Origin: Thelonectria olida
Taxonomy: Eukaryota; Ascomycota; Sordariomycetes; Hypocreales; Nectriaceae
DNA: 64,000 bases
Direction of reading: 5' to 3'
Assembly (NCBI GenBank): GCA_020736575.1
Contig: JAGPYM010000055.1
Coordinates: 62,001 to 126,000, forward strand
Shown: positions 12,211 through 22,274 of the stretch, in pieces
How positions within the stretch are numbered: position 1 is the stretch's first letter
Layout: each line of letters begins with the position of its first letter
Program-made: the position numbers and the translations under genes
The notes under the pieces: model-generated
The model's input: the letters and a program-made list of their open reading frames with translations, nothing else
Database searches by the model: none
Told to the model about the DNA's origin: nothing

Positions 12211-12939
12211 ATGACACTCGCAAAAGCAGCCACCCTTCTTGCCGGTCTGGCCTTCATGGGCACCAACGCTGGCCTATGTAAGAAAGATACCACAACGACT
12301 GCTCCTACAACCACGAGCGCCTCCCAGCCCATCTCAACTTGCGACTCTCTCCCATCCACGATCAAATGCAACATGGAGGCCAAGTCGAAGGGTATCAGTC
12401 AGATGTACCCCATCATCACCATCGAAGCTGCCAACGCAGAGGACTGCTATGCAGCTTGTACCCACGAATTCTACACTGAGCGATGTGTGGCATGGGTCCT
12501 TCGGCCAGCCGAAAGTACCTGCACCCTGTTGAGTCATGCCGCCGACGTCAACTATTACGCCCAAGAAGGAACTGGCCTTTTCGTTTGGGACCGAGTCTGT
12601 TTGGAGTGCGATGGTACCCGCACTACAACCTCGACCTCGCCTACCCCCACGGTTTGCCCGCCGGCCGGCTCCGTGTGCAACGGCGAAGGCACCTGGAACA
12701 ACCCTGATGGGCTTGATGAGCTCGACTTTTTCAGCACCTATTATGGTGTCTCATCCATAGCGGAATGCTATGAAGGTTGTACGAGTGAGAAAGCATGGGG
12801 CCGCTGCAGATCCTGGTCTTACACCCCCAGCGAGGAAAAGTGCTTGTTTTACAAGGTTGCTGTCAGTGTTGCATTTACTCCTGAGGCAGGAACGGGCGTC
12901 TTTTTCAGGGATAGAAAGTGCTCGGAGTGCTCAGACTAA
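12211..12939 (+). CDS. secreted cysteine-rich protein with two PAN/Apple-like units
   Basis: Intronless frame of 242 aa. The ATG at 12211 is preferred over upstream in-frame codons because it starts a hydrophobic signal peptide (about residues 1-20, TLLAGLAFMGTNAG). A short Thr/Ser-rich linker follows, then two similar units of about 85 residues. Each has a CxxxC-type core (AEDCYAACTHE; AECYEGCTSE), a following RC.AW/RC.SW, then C.L, then GTGxFxxDRxCxEC. This cysteine spacing resembles PAN/Apple domains, which bind carbohydrate or protein. A second Thr-rich linker joins the units. Likely extracellular, possibly wall-associated or an effector. The two units probably arose by internal duplication. 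Confidence 0.75.
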   Translation: MTLAKAATLLAGLAFMGTNAGLCKKDTTTTAPTTTSASQPISTCDSLPSTIKCNMEAKSKGISQMYPIITIEAANAEDCYAACTHEFYTERCVAWVLRPAESTCTLLSHAADVNYYAQEGTGLFVWDRVCLECDGTRTTTSTSPTPTVCPPAGSVCNGEGTWNNPDGLDELDFFSTYYGVSSIAECYEGCTSEKAWGRCRSWSYTPSEEKCLFYKVAVSVAFTPEAGTGVFFRDRKCSECSD

Positions 12940-13354
12940 AATGGTTCTGCACAGTGATGCACTCGAGCGTTTATCTTAGTTGACACTTTAGCATCGTTTC
13001 GTATAGAACGATACATATTCGTACTGATCAATACAGTGTTATAAATCACTCGAAAGATCTAGTAGAAATCTGATAAATATGTTAAGAACGACTTCCCCCA
13101 GGTCACTCTCGGGACGTCTTTCCATTGTATAAGCAGTCCGCTCCATCAAGGGCGAGTTGCTGGCACACACAAGGACAAAGAAACAGTAGCAACACAAGGC
13201 ATCTACAGCAAAAGCTTGGTTGGTGATACTACACCTCACACGGCCTCGGAAAAGATTCCCGATTACAGACAAATTATACCTACTTCTGACCTTAAGTAGG
13301 CACATCTTTAACTTCAACTATCCATAAGTTAGGTGTCTCGGCGGAAGATACGGT
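12940..13354. other. intergenic; includes a short sequence shared with 28.05 kb
   Basis: No gene. It contains the 3'-flank repeat listed separately. Confidence 0.5.
13124..13188. repeat. short repeat shared by the 3' flanks of both NACHT genes
   Basis: About 60 bp, with the core word CATCAAGG followed by CGAGTTG, aligns at roughly 80 percent by eye with 28049-28110. In both places it lies just beyond the stop codon end of a minus-strand NACHT gene. Confidence 0.7.
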
Positions 13355-15991
13355 TTATCCGATCCCAAAGAGACCTGTCGTTCTTTCTCCTGCTCGAATC
13401 ATCTTCAGTAATGCGTTCGTTGTAATTAGACGTAATCGTAGTTTCATGAGTAGACGTGCTGCCTCGTAGGTAGTGATTGTGAGGCCCCTACTGACCATCT
13501 CTGAGGAAGGCAATATGCCCATTGCCAAGAGGTGATTGACCACTTCCGTATTTCTTTGACCTGTTTGATCATCCAATGGTACTGTCTTTTGCCCGGCGCA
13601 TGGTCGTCCACCTAAAGCACACTCGAGCACAGATACCTTGTCGTAATTCGAGCAGGATTGGACTTTCTCTTTCGCGTACAACCTCAAGCCGCGCTTCACA
13701 GCCAAGCTAAGAAAGCACAGGCAACCGGTCTCTCCGAGAATATCCGACAAGCAATACTCCAGAGACCATCTCCTTGACTCGCTATAGTTGGCCAAAGCCC
13801 TCTCCAGATCGTTCAGCGATTCCGTCTCTGTGTGCCCGTAATCCGCTTCCATGTGGCACGCGTAATCGATTGCATCGCCCATCCAGAGAGGCAGTGTGTC
13901 CGAAATATGAACCAGTCGACACACTGGCACCAAGTCTCTAATCTGAACTATGGTTGCGTTGAAGAGCATTGTCCAATGCTCAAACTCGGGCCCTGCACGC
14001 TGGCAAAGCAATTGATCGATGTGGTCAGTTTGGAGGAAATCGACAACGGTCCGGTGAAGAGGCCCGAGCCGTTCTCCCAACAGGGACGGCTGATTCGGGG
14101 TCGTCGTGATATGGAGGATGTCTTTGCATTGTGCCGTGATCTGCCTTTTCTTGACTCTCACCATCTCCGCCACTTCGGGGCTGATGTCAGGCCATCTATC
14201 GAGTGGGACGACTAGGCCGGGGCTCTTTGTGCCTCCATTCAAATCGAGGTAGAGCATCATCGGTAGCGGAATCGGGCCTGATGCACACTTGACGAGCTGA
14301 AGAAGACGAGCGGTCCGCTGCCAGTATACATGATCGATGTTATCAAGCATGCGCCTGAAAAAATCTTCCAGCTCCACGGGTATTTGAAACAGCCTGCGGT
14401 TCAAATCTGCCATGTCGTCCTCATTAGTGAGGCCTCTCGAGGGACTTGACGACAAGTTACACCCAGAGGAAAACACCTTGTGGTCTTGACCCTATCTCGG
14501 CCATCAGGTATTGAGCAGCCTCTCCGTTGGACGCTTGGATTTTGCAAAATTGTTGATTCGCCAGGAACATGTCAGTAACAAACATGTTGATATCTGTAGC
14601 TATCAACTCGTGGATAGACAACTTCCAGGGGCTAGACCCGAATGCGTCTAGGAAGTCGACCCAGGCCCGACTTGACGTGCAGATTTTGATGTTGGGCAAG
14701 TCTGCGAGTGCTAGCAGAACCCTGGCCAACTCAACATGATCTCCGTCATACTCGTCAAGCCCATCGATGAACAAACAGACGCGGAAAGGGAGCTCGGTCG
14801 CAGAAGCTAGGTTGTTGAGACACTTGAGCAACTCGGACCGAGTCCAATCACCCAGGCCACAATGAGTCTGATCATTCCACCTCCGTGGACAGAACACTGG
14901 AGCGAGATTGGGGCAGTTGACTAAAAGGACAAACAGCACCGTACGCAAGAGCCCGGCTTGTGATTTCTGTATCGAAGGGCCGGCACTCCAGAAGAAATGC
15001 CTGGCCATGACAAGAGTATAGCCCTGAGCCCAATTGCGAAGCAGCCTGTGGGTTTCCAGATGCTGCACCAGAAACTTCATAAAAGTTGACTTCCCTGAGC
15101 CGGCCTTGCCAGTAACCTAGTAGATTCCTGCGTCTCCCCGAAGCCAGTCCTTGAAATTGGCCTTGGCGCCATTTCTGATAACCCATTCAAAGGTTTGTGC
15201 ATGTGCAGCGGCGACTTTGGACTCTCGCTCTCGTATTTGTCGGAAATGCAGACTGGTCACAATGGCACGGGTCTTGTTAAACTTGACCATTTCTGGTTGA
15301 AGGGAGGGGAGCTCCTTGGCCAGACTCGCCAGCTGTGAAGCGGCGTTCAGCATGCTTGCGCGACCTTCTTGAACTTCATCCGAGCCTCTGATGATTTCCT
15401 CGATTCTGTTGCGCATTGTCGACCCGGTTTCGCCCAAAGTGGTTGACCTCGGGATTCCGGAGGCAGTCTCACCTGAGTCCAGTGAGGTCGCTTCGATATC
15501 ATTAAACCGGTTACTTCTGGGGTCAGGCTCCGATCTTCAAGAGGGATTGTTTGTAGATACACACTGCGAATGGAAGTTCAGGCGGACGAATATAGCATCC
15601 CTCATAGCGTCAATCCGCAGCTTCAAGTTGGTTATCTCCTCCTTCTTGACAATCTGCCTTATTGACAGAACGATGCTTTGGATGAGCTTGTCAAACTTCC
15701 TCTTCCCTCGTTCCTTTGGAACCGATCCAAGATCTTGGGGAGGTCAGTTGTCAGCTTAGAACAATCCTGGATCAGGCCGATCAGGGTATCGTCGATTGAG
15801 CAAGCCGTGTCACTTTCAAGCTTGCCGAGGATCTCCTGCAAGCTCTTCACGGCGATTTCTAGTTCCCTGCTTTCCTCAAGGCAGACTTCTTCGTGATACC
15901 AGAGATTCCAACAAGACTTGACGACCTTCGTCAAGCAGTCTACGAATTGAATCAGGTTGCTCGCGAGCCCAATTGCCGCCAAGACCTCCAT
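13355..15991 (-). pseudogene. decayed NACHT NTPase (NLR-like) gene
   Basis: Read on the minus strand from the ATG at 15991. There is an N-terminal helical domain typical of fungal NACHT proteins (MEVLAAIGLASNLIQFVDC), then the P-loop GKAGSGKST near 15080-15105, then a Walker B-like FIDGLDEYDG near 14750, and a C-terminal region with LHRTVVDFLQTD as in DUF7791-type proteins. Several lesions break it: a 1-base frameshift near 15715, TGA at 15537-15539, TAG at 15117-15119 (in the Trp slot just before the P-loop, GIY-W-VTGK), TAA near 14470 and a second 1-base frameshift near 14445. No repeat domain is visible at the C-terminus. Such proteins act as intracellular surveillance or heterokaryon-incompatibility NTPases. 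This copy should be dead. Confidence 0.85.
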
Positions 15992-16492
15992 GGCGGTCTC
16001 GAGATGGATGGGCAGTAGGACGTGGGTAGAAATGAGTGGCTTCGAACATGAGCCCGATCGACCTTCACACCGGACAAAGAAGCTCACAGGTCATGATACA
16101 AACTAAAGACAGCCGCGTTAGCAATGCGCTGATGTCTCACAGGCTATGAGGGGCTGGTTGCAGCCCACGTGGGTGGTGATGGATAATTACCTCAGCATGT
16201 CCTCGCTTAATGCTGTACATGCCCCGCCGCGTCGGATGTTTTGATACCCAACATTATCACGACTTGAGTAGGTAGAGTTAGAATCCAGATGTCTCTTAGG
16301 ATGTCAATGCCTGGGACATTAAGAGAGCGGAGGGGATGCCAGCCACGTTGAGTGCCCAAAATGGAGAGCTTGATACCTACACCGACATAGTGGACTCGTG
16401 GAGATCCAGCATGATAGCTTTGCAGCGTCCGAGGTCATTCAGAACCCCTCCTTGCATCTCTGTTATTTTACTGATTTCGAGAATGTGCCCTG
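15992..16492. other. intergenic between NACHT relic and nuclease-like gene
   Basis: No coding signal recognised. It holds the former NACHT promoter. Confidence 0.5.
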
Positions 16493-17911
16493 TTAACTAT
16501 TATGTGCCGTGTCCCCTTGCAAAATCAGCCCTCGAAGCCATGGCCAGTACGACTTGTCCACCCAATTTCGTAGCACTTGAAGACTGTGCACCAACTTGTA
16601 AATCCCTTTCGTGTCGTCTGTACTCCCGATGGGAACCTTTTGCCAAAACGTCGTTTGGCTTCCATTAAACGTTGTGATAACCAGGTGCCAGTTGTGGCCC
16701 TGTATGATGATCCCCGGCAGAAATTCCGGATATTGCAACCGTCGACCAGACCCTTCGCCCTCTGCCAGACTCGGTTCTTGCTCCAGCTCTTGTGACCTTG
16801 CTGACTCGCTGCTCGATTGCATGTCCATCAAATGCCTCAAGAAAGACCAGTGGGCCATTTGCCACACACCGAGCTGCAGTTTCGCGCCGTCGAATCCCTC
16901 GGCCGGTCTCTTAGTCTCGATGCTCAAGGCTATAGGGCGTTCTTCCAAAGGGACAAAATCGGTCGGGTTGAATGCTTTTCTTGGTAATTGATGGATAAGG
17001 CGCTTGATGGCTGGAACTGTTGGAGCACTCGACGGCGTTCGGTCATTTGACGGATTAATATATATGCAGAAATCGACCTTTTTCGCTGTTGATCGGGTTC
17101 CGTAGTCGGAGATAATTGAGGCATGGACACTGGCAGGAATTAGCTTCACTGTCAAAAAAGGGAGATGCGTGACTTACCAGCTTGTGAAGCTAACGAGTTG
17201 GTCCTTTACCCGCTCGCCCCTTGGATGAAAGGCAAGTTCTAGCAAAGGAGCGTGCACAAACTTGTTCCAACCATCCTCGTGATGCTGGCCCGCACTACAC
17301 TCGACCGAATTGTCGAGAATGCGCAAGACGTCTTCGACCGAGGGAGTTTGGCCGACTGCATCGCGATTGTCCGAGAAGTAGTAGTTCCCTCTCGCAGCCC
17401 ACCTAAACTCGTCGTAGTCTCGCGCAGCCTTCACAAGCGAGGGTTGCTGCGATGAAGGAATTATCCCGTTTCCATCCATGCCGTCATCTATGCTGTCGAG
17501 GAGGGAGCGAAGGCCTGTCGGTTTATTCGTAAACTGGGGAAGATCTCGGTAGATAATTCCATCGGCTTGTAGCCTGAGGACGTGGAACTGTTTCCGCGGT
17601 GACTGGCTGCCCGAGCGCTGCGACGCGGACGAGTCTCGAGATGGGGAGGCGAGAGAGTAGTCGGATTCCGATCGCACTGTCTGGATGCGCTTTCTGGTCG
17701 GTCGCGGGGTCATATCATCGGCAGCATTATGGCGCTTATGTGGATGTGAGGCGTCATCATCGCTCGTCGGCATGCTATCGTTGTTGTCGTTTGTCGAATC
17801 GGGAGTCAGAGGGCGGCGTCGCTTGCGCGATGGGGCGTCAGGGCGCTTGCACGGCTGATGGTCAATATCGGAAATATTGCTGAGCCAGTCCAAGACACTG
17901 CGAGTGTTCAT
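16493..17911 (-). CDS. PD-(D/E)XK nuclease-like protein
   Basis: Two exons, 17911-17178 and 17129-16493, with a 48-bp intron (GTAAGT donor, GCTAAT branch, CCAG acceptor) give 456 aa. The start is the first ATG at 17911. The first 110 residues are basic and low-complexity (KRRRPLTPD; HPHKRHN; RPTRKRI), suggesting a nuclear localisation signal. The nuclease-like core has KVDFCIYI (about D264) and LSIETKRP (E316-x-K318), followed by LQLGVWQMAHW. This is the arrangement of the fungal PD-(D/E)XK nuclease-like family (PF20516 type). Acidic and lysine positions look retained, so catalysis is possible. Members are abundant in filamentous fungi and no role is established. No defect seen. Confidence 0.8.
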
Positions 17912-18604
17912 TTTCTTCAAGCCGCGTCGATATGCAATGCGGGAAATGGCGCCGAAGTGGTTGCAGATATCATGTCCTGGTCATGGCCGCGATGACGTTT
18001 TGGTGTTTTGCTGTGTTTGCGTCGATGCGATTGGCGAGGCAACCTGTTGCGCCGAGGTTTACCCGCGACGCCACCCGGCAGCCACCCAGCTCGTGAAAAG
18101 TCAGGGTGGCGGAATCTCAAATGGTTGGGAAATAGTACTTGATAGCTGATTGCTTTTAGTAGAGAGGATCCAATGTTATAAGAAGCCTGTTGTGCATGCT
18201 TGCTTATCTCGGAATGTGTTTGTGTTTTACTAGCAGATTGCACTAGTCACTACCTTTTACGCCAAACTATAGGTTAGGTATTGTGTAATATGACCCCAAT
18301 CCAAACACGATGAAGCCTTGATGCCGCTTGCTTAGGGCGAATCCAGGACGGTTCAGTCCGGCTTGGGGATAATTCGTTGGTTGCATTATCGAGAGCGAGG
18401 CTTGCCTTGCTAATCTTGACACAAATCTCTTCATCTGTCCGGGCATGTGGCCCGTTTTCGAAGCCAGGGCAGCATTCAATAATCCCATGATAGACAGCTT
18501 AGAGACAAACACAGGAGTAATCTAGCCTCTATTTCCTGTTTCTGGAGCCGAGCTTCCTGCTGCTCGAAGGCTTTCACCTCGCGCATCTCTTACACCTAAT
18601 CATC
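17912..18604. other. intergenic, no gene seen
   Basis: Promoter side of the nuclease-like gene and 3' side of the F-box-like gene. Short frames only. Confidence 0.5.
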
Positions 18605-19366
18605 CTACATATACCCCAGCTCTGCGAATCGCCTATCTGCCCACGCATGGTACTCGTCATCTCCTATCTCGGGATCAGATTCCCACAATAGTGCCTGCTG
18701 CATCGATATGCTGTCCTTTGCGACCTGAGCGCCCATACAGAGCGGACACAGCATCCTTATCGAACAGTCCCCAAGATGTATTGCAGAAATCCACTCTTCA
18801 GCAACCTCCTTGCCGTCTCTGCAGCCAGCGCAGAAAACACGCCCCCCGCCGCAGAGCTGACACCTGCCCTGCTCGACCCAAGAAATGACGTCCGGGACGG
18901 TCAGCCTTTCGAAAAGTATTCTGTTGTCTAGAGCCGCTGTCGGGATTCTAAAGACGGTTGCCTCGTCGTCGGGAAGGCTGAAGGGCCGATCACCTCCGTC
19001 TTCGGTGCAGCCGTGTGGCCTCGCGAGGTAGTATTCGTACTTCTAGACAAGGTTGACATCTTTGAGCGAGCCACATGTATTTCGCTCTGTAACCTCGGCG
19101 CAAAGCAGCGTAGTAGATCCGGTCTTGCTCTGTTCGAGAGATCGGGGTTGCACAAGGCAGTACGTGTGAGAGTTATCGTCCTGGGCTGCGAGGTCAAGGA
19201 TGTCGCGCCATGTTTCCAGTGGCAGACGCTTGTAGCCTTGCTTGGAGAAGATGTTGGCTGGAACTGCGCTCTCAACGTAGTTGAGGTAGAGACGAGTAAT
19301 GTCCAGCATCAGGATGCTCTTTTTCTCGACCCGCCAGTCTAGGCTGGAGCGGCTGGCGGGCCTCAT
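18605..19366 (-). CDS. F-box-like Cys-rich protein, frame interrupted by one TAG
   Basis: From the ATG at 19366 the frame runs 107 codons to TAG (19043-19045), then continues open in the same frame for 145 more codons to TAG at 18605. Before the stop, GYKRLPLETWRDILDLA resembles the start of an F-box motif, followed by a conserved-looking TTLLCAEV. After it come KYEYYLARP, LTVPDVISWVEQG and two CxxC pairs (CQLCGGG; CPLCMG), ending DRRFAELGYM. Both halves belong to one family of fungal F-box-like proteins, so the TAG is internal. TGG at that site would give VNLVWKYEYY. A 51-bp in-frame intron with a weak GTTACA donor could also remove the stop. No other lesion was found. Confidence 0.6.
19043..19045 (-). 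other. in-frame TAG inside F-box-like frame
   Basis: This is the only interruption in an otherwise open 254-codon frame. The neighbouring codons are GTC before and AAG after. Confidence 0.7.
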
Positions 19367-19702
19367 GATTCTTGTGGGATAAGTGTTGTAGAATGCTTGT
19401 TATGATGAGTGTTGGTGAATGGTCGTCGTTGTGCTTCGGTTAAACCGAGGTGAAGGTGTAGGACGCATTTGTAAAAGGAAGGCAGGGTCGAGGCAGGCTC
19501 AATTAATCTTGAGGAGCATGTCTTTACGTCACGTCTGAATGGCTTAATGGAAGAACCAGGTTGACCGGCGCAAAAGTAACAATCGACATGCGGAATGAGC
19601 CGAGTTGGGTATAAAAGATCTCTTGCTGTCTATTTCTAAAATTCCAACCATAAACGCCTAATAATGCTACGTAATTCCCTTCAACGTCTTCGCACCCCGC
19701 GC
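19367..19702. other. intergenic, no gene seen
   Basis: Promoter of the F-box-like gene and 3' flank of the HAD hydrolase gene. Confidence 0.5.
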
Positions 19703-21175
19703 TTAAATAATAGCGGCGGCGGCGGCTGCATCACCATGAAGAACTGGGTTGATCTTCTCGTCAAAGTACATCTTAAAGTCGTTGCCCAATTGCTTCCTCA
19801 GGGCAGCCTTGACGGCTTCCAACACATTGGGGAAGACGCCAAAGTTGGCAGGGTTCTCCTCGTCATTGTCACCGCCCTGGAAAACACCAGTGCGGACCAG
19901 ACAGGTGTTCCATCCATACATGTTGCCTCCGATAATGTCCGAGGCCGGGTTGTCGCCGACCATGTAGACATTTTCGGGCAGCTTCTCCTCGCCGTGGAGC
20001 TCTCCCATCCAGGACGTGAGGACGTCGTCGGCGTACTTGTACGTGGCCAGCTCGGGCTTGCCATAGACAACACGCTCCAGATCAGCACCAGTGTGGGCTT
20101 TATACATGGCCTCGAGGCCGATGCGGAAAGCTCCCTGCGACATGCGAGGCGAGAAATGCTCAGTCGGGCAGAGCAAATCGCCCTGCGAAAAGTAGATGGG
20201 GATGCGCTCCGAGACTGGGTCGTCGGCGACCGTGCCCAGGCGACCGTTGCGGCTGCGCAACAAGTCCATGATGATTTGCAGGTCGGTGGCGTAGTCTCGC
20301 GAGTCTGAGAAGACAAGGATAGCCTCGATGCAGATCTTGGTGAAGTCGCGGGGCCGCGAGGTAGCGCGTTCCTCGTCGGTAAAGACGCGGTAGGGTGCAA
20401 TGGTAGGGTCCCAAGCAATAATGTCATTGGGGACAACAATGTTGCGGAAGCCGTACTGCTCGGCCACTTCGCGGCACTTGTATCCCTCACCACCCACAAC
20501 CAGGACGGTGCTGTAGTACTCGGACAGAGCACTCATGGGAGTGTGGGACTGGATGAACTGGTCTGTTGACACGGGATTGCGGAGGATCTTGGAGAGCTGC
20601 TCGCAACGGGCCTTCTCAATCTTGCCGGAGCCGTTGGTGAGGAAAATGTGGGGGATCTTGATTCCAAGCTCGTTGTCGCCGTTCAGGATCTCCAGGGCTC
20701 GTCGTCCCTCGGGGATAAGACGGTCGCCATGGACGAGAACACCGTCGATGTCAAAGGCAAAGGCCATGTTCTTGGTCTTCGCAACCTTGTCGGCTTGGAC
20801 GCTTTGCACTTGAGAGATGAGGAGGTCCCGAGTGGGCTGAATTGGGGGCATGCCTGGTCGAGTAGCATGGCTGCCCTCTGTGTGGTGGACTGAGGACAGT
20901 CGCGAGCGTCTCTTGGATCGTGGGATAGGCAGCGAGGTGCCAAAGGAGTTGCGTGAGGATCGCCTGTCCTTCATGGAGGGGGAGACGCTCAAGTTGTGCA
21001 TGTACTTGTCCACTTCCGAGATAGATGATCTCGTGGCGGGAACCTCAATGGCGCCGCCATCCTGGGAAGGCACAGCTAGGGTCTGCTCGTTGACATCTCC
21101 AATGGAAGACATTTTACGAAGCCGGCTAGGGCTGAGGGGAGCGTGCATGAAATCAGAGTCGTCAAAGGCAGGCAT
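19703..21175 (-). CDS. HAD-superfamily hydrolase of the CECR5/HDHD5 type
   Basis: Intronless 490-aa frame from the ATG at 21175 (MPAFDDSDF). The longer upstream frame lacks another good start. About 130 Ser/Arg-rich N-terminal residues precede the HAD core. The nucleophile motif is AFDIDGVLVHGD, motif II is FLTNGSG, and the acidic motif is YMVGDNPASDIIGGN. A large cap between them fits HAD class IIA proteins such as eukaryotic CECR5/HDHD5, often mitochondrial. Substrate unknown; phosphatase chemistry is expected. The C-terminus ends in an alanine run encoded by GCN repeats (19708-19722). High GC at third positions and no lesions mark it as a conserved housekeeping gene. Confidence 0.9.
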   Translation of the reverse strand: MPAFDDSDFMHAPLSPSRLRKMSSIGDVNEQTLAVPSQDGGAIEVPATRSSISEVDKYMHNLSVSPSMKDRRSSRNSFGTSLPIPRSKRRSRLSSVHHTEGSHATRPGMPPIQPTRDLLISQVQSVQADKVAKTKNMAFAFDIDGVLVHGDRLIPEGRRALEILNGDNELGIKIPHIFLTNGSGKIEKARCEQLSKILRNPVSTDQFIQSHTPMSALSEYYSTVLVVGGEGYKCREVAEQYGFRNIVVPNDIIAWDPTIAPYRVFTDEERATSRPRDFTKICIEAILVFSDSRDYATDLQIIMDLLRSRNGRLGTVADDPVSERIPIYFSQGDLLCPTEHFSPRMSQGAFRIGLEAMYKAHTGADLERVVYGKPELATYKYADDVLTSWMGELHGEEKLPENVYMVGDNPASDIIGGNMYGWNTCLVRTGVFQGGDNDEENPANFGVFPNVLEAVKAALRKQLGNDFKMYFDEKINPVLHGDAAAAAAII

Positions 21176-22274
21176 GGTGAAAGATGGATGCGATGAGTCA
21201 AAGGGTATCAAGTAAGAGAGTGTAGTGGGTGCTTTGAAGAAATACAACAAGTCACCCGGGAACTGGAAGCGCTTTTATCCATCTACGACTTCTCCTGGTC
21301 TCCTTTTCCGTGCCCAACCTTGCCGGGAAGATGATATCAAAACGGCGCCACGGATCCGTTCAAAGTCTTGACCCGGCATTTCCCTAGCCGTTATCAGGTA
21401 CGAGCCTCCGCCACGTGTAGTTTCACTTATCAGGGTGACGTAGGTCAGACGCCGAGTGTTCCAAGGCGACTCGGTTGACCCTCTTGGGAACTGCACCGTA
21501 ACAGCGACGTGTCTGCATTCGTGGGAGGATGCAGCAAAATGAGAGATAAGTTGCAAGTATCTCGAGGGTAGACCGAGAAGATGCCGGATAAAGTGGGCGA
21601 GCAACGGGGCAAAACTGGATCTTCTGATGGATCGATCCATCCGTCGCCGTCACCGAATCTGTGAAACGGACATGCTGACATCATGGCGGCTCCGTGCCGA
21701 GAGACCCTTCGATCCACCTCGTTTGATAAGATGGTGGTGTCTGTGGGCAATGCCCAGTCTATGGTTGGCTGGTATATGACTCGAGTCGCCCATGATTTGA
21801 CGACATATTTTCAGCCGCAAAGTCTGATAGTCTCGACAAGGGGGCAAACAGAAAGAGAGGGGCTGAGAGAAAAAAGAGATTTCTAAATCCCCAGTCTCTG
21901 CGTTGTGAGTACATCTACTGTGCTACGTAGGTGTGCAGTATCAGGAGTAACTCTTCTAGAAACGACCCTTTGGGGCCATGATATCATTGTTTATCCACAC
22001 TTCGGTCTTGACGAAAGACGCAAATTTTACAAGTTGCATGAAACATGTCGCCTCTTGTTACGCGCGTGCAGGCCTATGTACCGTGCAATGTATCGAAGAA
22101 TCGTCCTATGTCGGGCCGGGTAATGGGTAATAACAAAGACTCGAATAAAGCACGGCATCAATCCGAGACGACTCATCATCTTATCCTTGACTTAAGTCGC
22201 TAAACCTCTGCTGGTCCCTCTTCATACCACCAGGCCTTATCTCCTCAACACATACATCATTCATCACCGCTATT
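21176..22274. promoter_or_regulatory. divergent promoter region, HAD / aldo-keto reductase
   Basis: About 1.1 kb between divergent start codons. No gene recognised. Only short frames and no clear operator. Confidence 0.4.

Noticed and set aside
15117..15119. NACHT TAG before the P-loop as an editing site on its own
   Set aside because: The Trp slot is convincing, but the same gene also has two frameshifts plus TGA and TAA stops, so editing one codon could not restore it.
19664..20308. 214-codon plus-strand frame
   Set aside because: It is the antisense shadow of the GC-rich HAD hydrolase gene and shows no family pattern.
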